From contig NZ_CP054839.1 in NCBI RefSeq assembly GCF_018141105.1, positions 1,054,001 to 1,118,000 on the forward strand: 64,000 nt of DNA, read 5' to 3'. Shown one piece after another: positions 1-9,782 of this stretch (its first letter is position 1; each line of letters begins with the position of its first letter). The notes under the pieces were generated by a model, which saw nothing but the letters and a program-made list of their open reading frames with translations, was not told the DNA's origin and made no database searches. The translations under genes and the position numbers were made by a program. Origin of the DNA: Saccharopolyspora erythraea (GTDB lineage Bacteria; Actinomycetota; Actinomycetes; Mycobacteriales; Pseudonocardiaceae).

Positions 1-677
1 GTTCGCACCGGGCCGATAGCTCCAGCTCGCGCTCCCGCTCCGCCCACAGCGTCCCCAACAGCCGCCGCACGCGTGCGCCTTACCGGCCCGGCGGACTTCC
101 GAACGCGGCCAGCCCTCGGTGCCTGGCGGCGCAGCAGGGTCGGCGTCGCTCCGAAAACCTCGCGGACGGTGTCGTTGAACTGCCGCAGGCTGGAGAACCC
201 GGCGGCGAAGGCGATGTCGGTGAAGCTCAGTTCCGTGGTCTCGATCAGGATGCGGGCCGAGTGCGCCCGGTGCGCGCGGGCGAGTCCGAGTGGTCCGGCG
301 CCCAGTTCGGCGGTGAGCACGCGGGTCAGGTGCCGCGTCGAGTAGCCGAGCCGCGCCGCGAGGCCGCTGACTCCGGACCGTTCCACGACACCGTCGTTGA
401 TGAGCCGCATGGCGCGTCCGGCCAGGTCGGCGCGCAGGTTCCACTCCGGCGAGCCGGGGACCGCGTCGGGCAGGCAGCGTCGGCAGGCCCGGTAGCCGGC
501 GGCCTGCGCCGCGGCGGTGGTCGGGAAGAACTCCGCGTTGCCGGGCTTGGGCGTCCGCGCCGGGCAGGACGGCCGGCAGTAGATCCCCGTCGTGCGAACC
601 GCGAGCACGAAGCAGCCGTCGAAGCGGGCGTCCCGCGAGGTGACCGCCCTGTACGCCTGCTCCGCCGCGACCAGCAT
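1..677 (-). CDS. Ada/AdaA-like methylphosphotriester repair protein and activator (3' end outside window)
   Basis: Translating leftward from the ATG at 677 gives an Ada N-terminal domain. It contains the segment [11 protein letters not shown], and four cysteines (about C34, C38, C65, C68) match the zinc site of E. coli Ada, in which the first Cys accepts a methyl group from DNA phosphotriesters. An AraC-type helix-turn-helix follows (about residues 85-185, [17 protein letters not shown]). The family repairs methylation damage and activates the adaptive response. The frame stays open to base 1, but the last 30 or so residues are Gly/Ala/Arg-rich and do not resemble the start of AlkA or Ogt, so either the protein is about to end or a frameshift lies near base 70. 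An AdaA-type protein of about 200 residues is most likely. Confidence 0.85.
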   Translation of the reverse strand, partial: MLVAAEQAYRAVTSRDARFDGCFVLAVRTTGIYCRPSCPARTPKPGNAEFFPTTAAAQAAGYRACRRCLPDAVPGSPEWNLRADLAGRAMRLINDGVVERSGVSGLAARLGYSTRHLTRVLTAELGAGPLGLARAHRAHSARILIETTELSFTDIAFAAGFSSLRQFNDTVREVFGATPTLLRRQAPRAGRVRKSAGPVRRTRAAAVGDAVGGAGARAGAIGPVR

Positions 678-789
678 GCCGCCAATCGTCCCAGCGGCCG
701 CCACACCCCACTAGCGGAAATCGGACACCGCAGAGCCTGGCACCAGAGCGTCGGCCACGGCAAACCCGAACACCGCGCGTCCGACACGG

Positions 790-1434
790 CTAAGAAGCCG
801 GACTCACGAAGCCGGACTCGTAGGCGAAGACCACCGCCTGAGTTCGGTCGCGGGCGCCGAGCTTCGCGAGGACGTTGCCGACGTGGGTCTTCACCGTCTG
901 GATGCCGATGAACAGCTCCGCGGCGATCTCGGTGTTCGACAGCCCCTTGGCCATCAGCCGCAGCACCTCCGCCTCGCGCTCGGTCAGCGCCGGGGCGGGG
1001 CGCCGCGCCCCCGGCGCCTGCCATGCGACGAGCCGCCGGATCGCCGCCGGGAAGAGCAGAGACTCGCCCTGCGCCGCGATGCGGATCGCCTGCACGATCT
1101 CCTCCGGGCGTGAGCGTTTCAGCAGGAATCCGGTCGCGCCGGCGCGCAGCGCGTCGTAGACGTGGTCGTCGTGCTCGAAGGTCGTGATGACGATGATCGC
1201 CGGCGGGTCGGCGACCGCGTCGAGCACCGCCGTCGTGGCGCGGATGCCGTCGACGGCGGGCATGCGCACGTCCATCAGCACGACGTCGGGGCGAAGCCGT
1301 CGCACCAGAGGCAGGACCTCCGCGCCGTCGGCGGCGTCACCGACCACCCGCAGGTCGTCCTCCGCGTCGATGACGGCCCGCAGGCCGGTGCGGATCAGCG
1401 GCTCGTCGTCGACCAGAAGCACCGTCACGCTCAC
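790..1434 (-). CDS. Two-component response regulator, NarL/LuxR family
   Basis: This 214-residue protein has a receiver domain (DD at 9-10, phospho-acceptor Asp about 55 in MDVRMP, conserved T and K of the FLLKRSRPEE segment) and a C-terminal LuxR-type helix-turn-helix (LTEREAEVLRLMAKGLSNTEIAAEL, given here only as the region of residues 150-205). Its GTG start overlaps the stop of the upstream kinase gene (GTGA), so the two are translationally coupled and form a cognate pair. It binds DNA when phosphorylated; its targets cannot be told, but the membrane-protein gene that opens the operon is the obvious candidate. Confidence 0.93.
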   Translation of the reverse strand: MSVTVLLVDDEPLIRTGLRAVIDAEDDLRVVGDAADGAEVLPLVRRLRPDVVLMDVRMPAVDGIRATTAVLDAVADPPAIIVITTFEHDDHVYDALRAGATGFLLKRSRPEEIVQAIRIAAQGESLLFPAAIRRLVAWQAPGARRPAPALTEREAEVLRLMAKGLSNTEIAAELFIGIQTVKTHVGNVLAKLGARDRTQAVVFAYESGFVSPAS

Positions 1435-2678
1435 GACGAAGACCGTAGCGGGATGCGCACCCGCAGCCGCCAGCTCGAACCGTCCGCCCCCGTGCTCACC
1501 TCGCCGCCGAGGGCCTGCACGCGGTGCCGGATGCCCGGCAGCCCCAGCCCGGACCGGCGTTTCGAGCGAGCGGAGCCGACCGGGTTGGTCATGTCGAGGG
1601 TCAGGTCGCCGTCGTCGACGGCCACGCGCAGTTCGACGGGGACGGGCCCAGCGTGCCGCAGCACGTTGGTCAGTCCTTCCCGCGCGACCCGGTACGCCTC
1701 CCTGCTGATGTGTTGCGGGACGGCGTCCACGTCTCCTCGGACGTCGGTGCGCAGCTCCAGGCCCGCGAGGTCGGTCGACCGGGCCAGTTCTGCCAGGTCG
1801 CGCAGGCTCTGCGCGGTACTGCGGTCGGCCGGAGCCTCCGCGCGCAGCACGCCGAGTGCGTGGTCGAGGTCGTCGAGCGCGCAGCGCGTGGATTCCTCGA
1901 TCGCCCGCAATGCCTGACGGGCGAACTCCGGGTCGGAGTCCAGCACGCGACCGGCCGCGCCCGCTTGCAGGGTCGCGACGTTGAGCGTGTGGCCGACGGA
2001 GTCGTGCAGTTCCGAGGCGATGCGATTCCGCTCGGAGAGCTGTTCGACGCGGTGCAGCAACTGCTTCCGAGCAGAGGGGCCGAGCAGCACCGGCGCGAGC
2101 CTGCTCAGCAGCTCTCCGATTCCGGCGACCAGGTAGACACCCGCGGCGACCAGGCCGAGCCCCACCAGCGGTGCCCACGGTTCACCGAGGCCGGACCACT
2201 GGTAGACGGGGTGTGCGTGGAAGGGACCGACGCCGTCCAGCACCGGCGAGACGGTCAGAACCAGGATGAACGGCGGCACCACCAGCGTCAGCGCACCGAC
2301 CAGTGTTCCGGCGGACAGGTGGACGAGGTACCAGGCCGCGGTGCGCCAGCGGTCCGCCCACGACTCGGCGCGCCCGATCTCGTGCTCGGTGATCGGCCCG
2401 CCCACCAGGGCCTTCGACACCGAGCCTTCCAGTAGCCGCGTAACCGGGACCAACGCGGTGGCCGCGCACGCCGCCAGCACGAAGACCACCTGCACGGCGA
2501 GCACCCGTCCCGCCGGCAGTGGGGGCACCAGCAGTCCTCGGTCGAGCAGCGGACCGATCACGGTGACCGCCAGCGCCAGGTAGGGGATCGCCAGCGCCGA
2601 GCCGAGGACCAGGTGCGCCCATCGCAGGTAGGTGGAGCGGGCGGCGAACGGCCGGACGAGCCGCGACAGCGTGGACAC
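1431..2678 (-). CDS. Sensor histidine kinase, DesK/NarX type (HisKA_3)
   Basis: This is an integral-membrane kinase of about 415 residues. Four or so hydrophobic segments occupy the first 200 residues. A HisKA_3 dimerisation/phospho-acceptor motif follows (ERNRIASELHDSVGH), then a C-terminal HATPase domain (N-box region EGLTNVLRHAG, G-box GLGLPGIRHRV). The frame is open from a GTG that overlaps the stop of the upstream gene at 2701, but an AGGAGG lies just before the tandem GTG codons at 2681/2678, so the later start is chosen. It forms an operon with the membrane protein upstream and the LuxR-type regulator downstream. The signal sensed is unknown. Confidence 0.9.
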   Translation of the reverse strand: MSTLSRLVRPFAARSTYLRWAHLVLGSALAIPYLALAVTVIGPLLDRGLLVPPLPAGRVLAVQVVFVLAACAATALVPVTRLLEGSVSKALVGGPITEHEIGRAESWADRWRTAAWYLVHLSAGTLVGALTLVVPPFILVLTVSPVLDGVGPFHAHPVYQWSGLGEPWAPLVGLGLVAAGVYLVAGIGELLSRLAPVLLGPSARKQLLHRVEQLSERNRIASELHDSVGHTLNVATLQAGAAGRVLDSDPEFARQALRAIEESTRCALDDLDHALGVLRAEAPADRSTAQSLRDLAELARSTDLAGLELRTDVRGDVDAVPQHISREAYRVAREGLTNVLRHAGPVPVELRVAVDDGDLTLDMTNPVGSARSKRRSGLGLPGIRHRVQALGGEVSTGADGSSWRLRVRIPLRSSS

Positions 2679-2698
2679 CACCGCATCCTCCTCGGTGC

Positions 2699-3652
2699 TC
2701 ACGCGGGTTCGGGCCCCAGCCCGCACAGACCGCACCGCCCGCGGGTTCGCAGCTGGTACGAGCGCGTGGCGGGTGTCAGCAGCAGACCCCACAGCAGCCA
2801 GCTCCCGTAGAAGACCATCGACGGCCACGCGTGCATGCCCTCGATCGGCCTGGGAGCCGGAGCACCCGCGACCCCGAGCATCTGCACGGCGGCCGGGAGC
2901 CCCATCGTCAGCAGCAGGCCGGAGCCGAACCAACCTCCGAACAACAGCAGGCCGCGCGGTGTCGCTTTCCCTGCCAGGCCAGGTACCCAGCGTGGCCAGA
3001 CGCGGCCCCAGCGGTGCACGAGCGCCAGCGACAGCACGAGGCCGACGAGCGCGGCAGGCACCACGAGCCAACCCCTGGTGAACCCGTCGCGGGCGAGGTC
3101 GGAGTGGTCGAGTCCGATCGTCCCGCCCAGCGCCCAGTGCGTCTTGAGCAGCGGATAGGGCAGCCCGAACAGAAAACCCGCATAGCCGAGCCAGAGCCGC
3201 TGCTCGACAGGTGGAGCCGTGGGGTTCCGGCCGCAGCCGAGGCACTGGGCCAGAGCCCGCCGCCGGTAGCGGACCAGCGCCCTGAACAGCAGGATCGCCG
3301 CGACCAGCGCGAGTGCTCGGGTGACCGCCATCGGCCAGTCGGGCACCGGCTCGCCGACGAGCAGGTAGCTGATCGGCGTCGCGATGTCGAAGAACACGCC
3401 ACCGGCGGTCAGGAGCATCGTCCCGAGCGCGATGGCGGTCAGGACGGTGGTGGCGCGGTGGTGGCGGAACATCATCGCTGCGGCCGCCGTCATACCGAGG
3501 GCAGCGGCCAGGGGCGTGACCCACACGGGGATCGCGAAGAGGATCTCGCCACGCGAGAGGACCCGGCTGGCCAGGAACGCCGACAGCGTCGCCGCGGATG
3601 CGGCCAGCGCCGCGGCGGCGTGGACGTGAGCTCGGGGATGCGGGGTTTCCAT
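2699..3652 (-). CDS. Multi-pass membrane protein of a two-component operon
   Basis: A 317-residue protein with about eight hydrophobic helices and no recognised enzymatic motif. Two short CxxCG motifs (CLGCG about residue 145 and CGLCG near the C-terminus) lie in hydrophilic stretches and could bind metal or form a disulphide. It is the first gene of the operon with the histidine kinase and response regulator, overlapping the reading frame that leads into the kinase. Its place suggests a sensing or target role for that system. Function unknown. Confidence 0.75.
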   Translation of the reverse strand: METPHPRAHVHAAAALAASAATLSAFLASRVLSRGEILFAIPVWVTPLAAALGMTAAAAMMFRHHRATTVLTAIALGTMLLTAGGVFFDIATPISYLLVGEPVPDWPMAVTRALALVAAILLFRALVRYRRRALAQCLGCGRNPTAPPVEQRLWLGYAGFLFGLPYPLLKTHWALGGTIGLDHSDLARDGFTRGWLVVPAALVGLVLSLALVHRWGRVWPRWVPGLAGKATPRGLLLFGGWFGSGLLLTMGLPAAVQMLGVAGAPAPRPIEGMHAWPSMVFYGSWLLWGLLLTPATRSYQLRTRGRCGLCGLGPEPA

Positions 3653-3802
3653 GACGGCTCCGGGGGTGTGGAGGAGATCACCACGAATGCTCGCCCGCGC
3701 CCCCGGCCGTCACCTCCCGCTCCGGCGGGGTCTGCCTCCCGCCTGGGAGGGAATCTGATCAAGATGGGTGCGTATCGGGCGTTTCATCCCTAATGTCGTG
3801 TC

Positions 3803-4030
3803 ATGACCCGATCCGTGATCCGAAACGCCCGTGGCCCGAAGATCGTCGGGGCGGTCGCGACCGCCGTGTTCGCCCTGATGGTCACCGCGGGATGCAACGA
3901 CACCGCCCCGCCCGCCGACCAGGAGCAGGAACAGGAACAGCAGCAGGACGGCGACGACCAGCAGCAGCCCCCGCAACAGCAGCAGCCCGACCAGGACGGT
4001 GAAGGCGAGCAGCAGCAGGACGACAACTGA
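3803..4030 (+). CDS. Small secreted lipoprotein with Gln/Glu/Asp-rich tail
   Basis: A 75-residue product. The first 30 residues form a lipoprotein signal peptide (KIVGAVATAVFALMVTAGC, lipobox VTAGC), so the mature protein is anchored to the outer face of the membrane. The mature part is almost only Q, E, D and P and must be disordered and acidic. A TAATGT hexamer ends six bases before the ATG, the geometry of a leaderless transcript. It stands alone between divergent and co-directional neighbours; function unknown. The composition makes a false ORF possible, but the signal peptide argues for a real gene. Confidence 0.65.
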   Translation: MTRSVIRNARGPKIVGAVATAVFALMVTAGCNDTAPPADQEQEQEQQQDGDDQQQPPQQQQPDQDGEGEQQQDDN

Positions 4031-4200
4031 CCGCTGATTCCGTCGTGTGACCGCTGACTCCGCCGGAGCGGGGCGTGCGGATGCGTGCGGACAGCTGTCC
4101 GCCGCACGTCCCGCTCCGGGCTCCGGTGGCCGGGCCCACGTCAGCGGCAAGGTCGGTGCACTTCGCCCGTCCGCCGGCCAGCGGGCGTTCGTCCCGCTGC

Positions 4201-4276
4201 CGCGGTGGCCGCTGGGTGCCGCCGTGGCTGCCGGGTGTCGCGGTGGCCGCTGGGTGTCGCGGTGGCCGCTGGCCAG
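4201..4276. repeat. Four tandem copies of a 19-bp repeat upstream of ychF
   Basis: Units start at 4201, 4220, 4239 and 4258, with core GTGGCCGCTGGGTG; units 1 and 3 differ by one base. They lie in the 311-bp gap between the small lipoprotein and ychF (4031-4341). Nothing else was seen there except a likely ychF promoter (TAGACT at 4328, eight bases before the GTG). Confidence 0.8.
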
Positions 4277-4341
4277 CGCCGTGCGCCTCCCGGCCCCATG
4301 CCTCGGTGATCGTTCAGACCCAGCGCCTAGACTTTTCACCC

Positions 4342-5421
<1,080 letters not shown>

Positions 5422-5465
5422 TCGGACGTTTTCGCTGGTAGCGAGCTCATGATCCGCCGCCCCGC

Positions 5466-5843
5466 TCAGCGGCGGTGGGTTGCGCAGGCGATGCACGTCG
5501 TCGTGGCGGGCAGGGCCTCCAGGCGCTCCGGTGCGATGGGCTTCCCGCACTGCTCGCACACGCCGTAGGTGCCCTCGTCCAGGCGGGCGGCGGCGCGTTC
5601 CAGCGCCTCGAGGTCCCGCCGGGCGTCGGCGAGAAGGCCCTGTACCTGGGCGCGCTCGTAGGCGATGGTCGCGCCCTCGGGGTCGTGTTCGTCGTCGGTG
5701 CCCGTCCACGTCGACACCTCGCGGATGGACGACAGATGGCGTTGCAGGGAGCTGATCCTGGCCGTCGCGCCGGCGCGCTCCTCGGCCAGCAGCTCCCGCG
5801 CCGTCCGCGGCTCCGGCCTGTCCTGCGGTTTCCGATCCCTCAT
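5466..5843 (-). CDS. TraR/DksA-type zinc-finger protein
   Basis: A 125-residue protein. Its first 90 residues are helical and coiled-coil-like, rich in Arg and Glu; it ends with a C4 zinc finger (C96, C99, C117, C120: VCEQCG...CIACATHRR). Such proteins bind the RNA polymerase secondary channel and modulate transcription initiation. The frame extends further upstream to 5924, but the homology fits a start at 5843. It converges on ychF, and a CCGCCGC/GCGGCGG hairpin at about 5455-5476 overlaps its stop and may terminate both genes. Confidence 0.88.
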   Translation of the reverse strand: MRDRKPQDRPEPRTARELLAEERAGATARISSLQRHLSSIREVSTWTGTDDEHDPEGATIAYERAQVQGLLADARRDLEALERAAARLDEGTYGVCEQCGKPIAPERLEALPATTTCIACATHRR

Positions 5844-5980
5844 GCAGAGGTGAACGCCGCCGGCCCGCCCGCTATGCCGCGTCGGCGCGGTCGCGGGACG
5901 GGGGCGGCCCGTCTGGCGGGCCACCGCGTGCCATCAGACCATGTGACCAGGTCAGTAGCCGTCCGTCCACGGAGGCAGCG

Positions 5981-6661
5981 ATGCGCCAGACCAACCTCAC
6001 CGGGGAGCCTTCCGAGTACCTCGACGCTCGCGAGGAGCTGCGCCGAGCCGAGATCGACCTGATGCGGCAGCGCGAGCGGGTCGCGGACCTGCGCCGCCAA
6101 CTGCCGCTGGGGCCCGCCGTCGACGATTACACGTTCGAGGAAGGGCCCGAGGACCTCGACGCCGGAGACGCCCCGGCGCGCAAGGTGCGGCTGAGCGAGT
6201 TGTTCACTGGTACCGGGCGTGAGCTGCTCGTCTACCACCTGATGTACGGCAAGAAGCAGACCGATCCCTGCCCGATGTGCACGATGTGGATCGACGGGCT
6301 GAACGGGATCGCGCACCACGTCAGGCAGAACGCCGACTTCGCCGTCGTGGCCGCGGCCGACCTGCCCGCGCTGCGCGCGCACGCCAGGAACCGGGGGTGG
6401 ACGAACGTGCGCCTGCTCAGCGCCGGGGACAGCACGTTCAAACAGGACCTGGGCAGCGAAGACGCCGAGGGGAACCAGGACTCCACGGTGTCGGTGTTCG
6501 TCCGCGGCGACGACGGGTCGGTGCGCCACTTCTACTCGGTGCACCCGAGGATGGCCGACGACATCGACGAGCGCGGCATCGACCTGCTCACCCCGGTGTG
6601 GCACCTGCTCGACCTCACCCGCCGTGGCCGTGGCGACTGGTACCCGACGCTGAGCTACTGA
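5981..6661 (+). CDS. DUF899 family thioredoxin-like protein
   Basis: A 226-residue protein of the DUF899 family, predicted to have a thioredoxin fold. Visible hallmarks are the LFTGTGRELLVYHLMYG block, a CPMCTMWIDGLNG segment with a CxxC-type pair (about residues 98-101), and the C-terminal LLTPVWHLLDLTRRGRGDWYP block. Members are often induced in stress and are thought to act in redox chemistry, but the activity is not established. The start ATG at 5981 begins directly with family-like sequence. Its end overlaps the stop of the convergent EamA gene by 7 bp. Confidence 0.85.
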   Translation: MRQTNLTGEPSEYLDAREELRRAEIDLMRQRERVADLRRQLPLGPAVDDYTFEEGPEDLDAGDAPARKVRLSELFTGTGRELLVYHLMYGKKQTDPCPMCTMWIDGLNGIAHHVRQNADFAVVAAADLPALRAHARNRGWTNVRLLSAGDSTFKQDLGSEDAEGNQDSTVSVFVRGDDGSVRHFYSVHPRMADDIDERGIDLLTPVWHLLDLTRRGRGDWYPTLSY

Positions 6662-7587
6662 GACGCCACCGGCCGCGCCGCCGTCCGGTTCGACTGCGGC
6701 TGCGGGGTGGACTTCTGCCAGCGGGTCAGGGCCACACCGACGAGGACGACGGCCATGCCGGTCAGGACCCTGACGCTGAGGTCCTCGTGGAGGACGAGCG
6801 CGCCCAACGCCACCGAGACCACGGGGAGCAGGTAGCCGACGGTCGCCGCGTTGGTGGGGCCCTCCTCCTCGATGAGGCGGAAGTTGAGGTGGAAGGTCAG
6901 TCCGGTGGAGAAGATGCCGAGTGCCGCCACGGCCGCCAGCGCCGTCAGGTCGAAGTGGACCGGTGGCGCACCGCTGACGGGGATCGCCAATGCGCTCCAT
7001 CCCGTCGCGGTGAGGAGCTGGGCCGCCGACAGGGCGACCGGTGAGGTGCCCCGCCCGGCGAGTTTCCGCGCCATGTAGGCGAATGCGACGGCGTAGCTCA
7101 CCGCTGCCACCAGCAGTGCGAAGGCTCCCCAGCTGAGCAGCCCGGTCTGCTGCCACGGCGCGAAGATCAGCAGGGTGCCCGCGAAGCCCAGCAGGAGACC
7201 GCCCGCCCGGAGCGGGCGCAGCCGCCGTTCGGTGCCGAGACCGATGCCGATCAGCAGCGACCACAGCGGGGTCGTCGCGTTCAGGACACCGGCGACTCCG
7301 GAGTCGACGGTCTGCTCACCGATGCTGAAGAGGAAGAACGGCAGGGCGTTGCAGAAGAAGGCGGCGACCAGCAGGTGGCCCCAGGTCGCCCGGTCGCGCG
7401 GGAGGCGCTGACGGGCCCGGGCCGCCAGCACGAGGAGCGCGGTCGCGCCCAGCGCGCAGCGGGCGAAGGTGATCTGGACCGGCGACATGCCGTTGTTCAG
7501 TGCCAGCTTGATCCAGAGGAAACCCGACCCCCACAGCAGTGCGAGCACCGCGATGCGCACTACCGATCCACGTCCACTGCTGCTCAC
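6655..7587 (-). CDS. EamA/DMT-family transporter
   Basis: About 310 residues with ten hydrophobic helices in two EamA repeats (about residues 10-140 and 155-290). Family signatures are LLWGSGFLWIKLAL in helix 1 and ATVGYLLPVVSVALGALVLHEDL in the second repeat. Drug/metabolite transporters of this type export amino acids or small metabolites; the substrate cannot be told. The GTG at 7587 is preferred over the ATG at 7665 because a GGGAGG ribosome-binding site precedes it by five bases and the upstream residues (cysteine-rich) do not fit the family. Confidence 0.9.
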   Translation of the reverse strand: MSSSGRGSVVRIAVLALLWGSGFLWIKLALNNGMSPVQITFARCALGATALLVLAARARQRLPRDRATWGHLLVAAFFCNALPFFLFSIGEQTVDSGVAGVLNATTPLWSLLIGIGLGTERRLRPLRAGGLLLGFAGTLLIFAPWQQTGLLSWGAFALLVAAVSYAVAFAYMARKLAGRGTSPVALSAAQLLTATGWSALAIPVSGAPPVHFDLTALAAVAALGIFSTGLTFHLNFRLIEEEGPTNAATVGYLLPVVSVALGALVLHEDLSVRVLTGMAVVLVGVALTRWQKSTPQPQSNRTAARPVASQ

Positions 7588-7753
7588 GATCGCCTCCCAG
7601 CCCGGTTCGCTTGGCAAGAACATTGCCGCGCAAAACCAGGAAGAACAAGTGAAACAATCTGGCACTATTGGTTAGCTAAACTTAAGTAAGTCTCAGGTGG
7701 AGATACCTCTCGCGGGGGAGGTCCGGTGCGGCGGCCCGGCGCATCGTCGTGGC

Positions 7754-8290
7754 ATGGCCAGAAGTGAGGCGAGGACGACCGCGCAAGGCGCGCTGTGGGC
7801 GCGTTGGGCGGTGGCCTGCGCCGTCGGGTACGGGCTGCTGCGCCTGTACTGGGCGGCGGGTGGGCGGCTGGGCTATACGGCGTGCGACCGGACCGAGGTG
7901 TCGAGCGCCGCTGAGATCGCGAGCGGTCAGGTCGTCCCGCGCTGGGTGCCCGTGCTGCGCGGACGCCAGGTCCCGCGGCTGCTCGCCGTCATCCCTGCCG
8001 GGGTGGCGTCGGTGGCGCTGGTGTCCTACGGGCTGCTGGGAGTCGCGCTGATCGCCCGGGCGTTGCTGACCGGCACGACGTGGGCAGAGCTGGGCCAGGT
8101 TTGGGCTTACGCGGCAACGGAAGCCGTGTTCCTGCTGTGGGGTGTCGCGCTCGCGGCCGCGACGTTCGGGTACCACCTGGCCACCAGATCCCCTTGCGGC
8201 ACCTGTGAACCGCTCAGTGCGTGGCCGACTCGCGTTCCGCCGCGGTCAGGAAGTCGACGAGCGCGCCCCGGGTCTGCTGGAGGCAGCTGA
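7754..8290 (+). CDS. Small membrane protein of unknown function
   Basis: A 178-residue product with three hydrophobic segments (about residues 13-33, 75-95 and 108-135). No family is recognised. The last 40 residues are Arg/Pro/Ser-rich, overlap the 3' end of the MerR gene on the other strand, and may be an accidental read-through of an open antisense frame. No clear ribosome-binding site precedes the ATG at 7754, so the exact start is uncertain. Confidence 0.55.
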   Translation: MARSEARTTAQGALWARWAVACAVGYGLLRLYWAAGGRLGYTACDRTEVSSAAEIASGQVVPRWVPVLRGRQVPRLLAVIPAGVASVALVSYGLLGVALIARALLTGTTWAELGQVWAYAATEAVFLLWGVALAAATFGYHLATRSPCGTCEPLSAWPTRVPPRSGSRRARPGSAGGS

Positions 8291-8579
8291 TGCGGTCGTC
8301 GATGCCGCTCAGTTGCGAGCGCAGGGTCGCGAGCAGCTCGGGGCACGGGTCGAGGGCCGGCATCTCGCCGCGTGCGCAGGGCAGGACGTCGCGGATGACC
8401 TCCGTGGTGAGCCCGGCGGCCAGCAACCGGCGGATCTGGCGGACGACGGTGACGGCCTCGGGGGAGTAGTGCCGGTAGCCGCTCGGCGCCCGGTGCGACG
8501 ACAGCAGGCCCTGCTGCTCGTAGTAGCGCAGCAGGCGCTGGCTCACGCCGGTGCGGCGGGACAGCTCGCCGATCTTCAT
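8214..8579 (-). CDS. MerR-family transcriptional regulator
   Basis: A 121-residue regulator. The N-terminal winged helix (MKIGELSRRTGVSQRLLRYY region, residues 1-70) is typical of MerR. A dimerisation helix follows, with two cysteines (LPCARGEMPALDPC) that might sense metal or redox state. The frame is open to an ATG at 8612, but the homology and the usual MKIGELS start favour 8579. It is divergent from the alpha/beta hydrolase gene at 8692, which is its likely target, and the ACATCGATGT palindrome lies between them. Confidence 0.88.
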   Translation of the reverse strand: MKIGELSRRTGVSQRLLRYYEQQGLLSSHRAPSGYRHYSPEAVTVVRQIRRLLAAGLTTEVIRDVLPCARGEMPALDPCPELLATLRSQLSGIDDRISCLQQTRGALVDFLTAAERESATH

Positions 8580-8599
8580 GAGATCCGGCGCATAGCGGG

Positions 8600-8618
8600 T
8601 TGACTCTGACATCGATGT
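8600..8618 (+). promoter_or_regulatory. Candidate MerR operator in the divergent promoter
   Basis: A TTGACT hexamer (8600-8605) is followed by a perfect 10-bp palindrome ACATCGATGT (8609-8618) in the 112-bp gap between the divergent MerR and hydrolase genes. MerR proteins bind dyads between -35 and -10; no convincing -10 hexamer at 17-20 bp was found, so this is only a candidate site. Confidence 0.35.
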
Positions 8619-8691
8619 AAGACTTTAGCGTTCACGGCACCGACCGCGGAAGGGCCGACCGCCCGCCGCACGACCGTGAGGGGAAACCGCG

Positions 8692-9471
8692 ATGCCGTTG
8701 TCGCACAAGATCGTCGGATCCGGGCCGGGACTGCTGCTCGCGCACGGGGCCACCGGGAGCATCGAGGGGAACTTCCCGTTCCTGGACGAGCTGGCCGCCG
8801 ACCACACCGTTGTCGCGGCCGACTACCCCGGTTCCGGCGCGACGCCGAGGGCCGACGGCCCGCTGCGGCTCGACGACCTCGCCGACGAGTTGGTCGCGAC
8901 CGCCGTGGACGGCGGCGTGGAGACGTTCGCGATCCTGGGCTACTCGATGGGAACGGCCGTCGCGATCCGCGCCGCGACTCGGCATCCGCGGCGGGTGTCC
9001 GCGCTGGTCCTGACTGCCGGTCTCACGCATCCGGACCGGCACCTGCGGCTCACGCTCGACCTCTGGCAGCGGCTGCGCGAAACGGGGGACCACTTCGCGC
9101 TGTCGAGGTTCCTGCTGCTCAACGGGCTGACCCCGGCGTCCCTCGACGCCGTCGAGCCGTGGGAGGAGACCGTCGCGCAGGCAGCGCACGGACAGGCGCC
9201 CGGGGCCGACGACCACCTCGCGCTGCTGCGGACCGTCGACGTGCGGGCGGACCTGCCCGGGATCGCCGTCCCGACTCTCGTGGTGGCAACGGCTCGCGAC
9301 ACGCTCGTGCCGCCGCACAACTCCCGGCGCATCGCGGACGGGATCGCCGGGGCCCGGTTGGCCGAGATCGAGTCCGGGCACCTGATCGCCGACGAACGCA
9401 CCGGCGAATGGCTCGACGTGGTGCGGGACTTCCTGGCCGGCGTGGAAGGAACGAGCAGGGAAGCGGCTTAG
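8692..9471 (+). CDS. Alpha/beta hydrolase
   Basis: A 259-residue single-domain hydrolase. The HG oxyanion-hole motif (LLLAHGATGS), nucleophile elbow GYSMG (Ser85), acid in VVATARDTLVPP and catalytic His in IESGHLIADE are all present in the right order, so the enzyme should be active as an esterase, lactonase or similar. The substrate is unknown. A likely ribosome-binding site (GTGAGGGGAA) precedes the ATG at 8692. Probably controlled by the divergent MerR regulator. Confidence 0.9.
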   Translation: MPLSHKIVGSGPGLLLAHGATGSIEGNFPFLDELAADHTVVAADYPGSGATPRADGPLRLDDLADELVATAVDGGVETFAILGYSMGTAVAIRAATRHPRRVSALVLTAGLTHPDRHLRLTLDLWQRLRETGDHFALSRFLLLNGLTPASLDAVEPWEETVAQAAHGQAPGADDHLALLRTVDVRADLPGIAVPTLVVATARDTLVPPHNSRRIADGIAGARLAEIESGHLIADERTGEWLDVVRDFLAGVEGTSREAA

Positions 9472-9782
9472 TCGCGGGGTAGCAGGGGGCCGAGGGGGCC
9501 CAGGTCGATGTTGAGGTCCTCTGTGGTGAGTCCGAAGTGGTCGCGTAGCTCGCCCATCGCCTCTTCGAGCTTCATCAGAGCCATCCCCAGCTCCTCTTCC
9601 TGGTCCTCGTGGAGGTTGCCCTCGTCGACCCGGCGCAGCGCCTGGCGTTCCATCAGCTGCCGGATCAGCTCGATGATGGTCAGCACCAGCTTGGCGAGGT
9701 CGCGTTGCACCGCCTCGGAGTCGGTTTCGATGCGGTGCGGCAGCCGGCCGGTGCGACCGCCGGTTCCGGGTCGTTCAGCCAT
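9468..9782 (-). CDS. gvpK: Gas vesicle protein GvpK
   Basis: This 104-residue protein carries the GvpK core (AVQRDLAKLVLTIIELIRQL followed by MERQALRRVDEG). GvpK is an accessory protein needed for gas-vesicle assembly in the cytoplasm. It is the last gene of the minus-strand gvp operon; its start overlaps the end of the preceding GvpA-family gene by 8 bp, and it converges on the alpha/beta hydrolase with overlapping stops. Confidence 0.93.
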   Translation of the reverse strand: MAERPGTGGRTGRLPHRIETDSEAVQRDLAKLVLTIIELIRQLMERQALRRVDEGNLHEDQEEELGMALMKLEEAMGELRDHFGLTTEDLNIDLGPLGPLLPRD

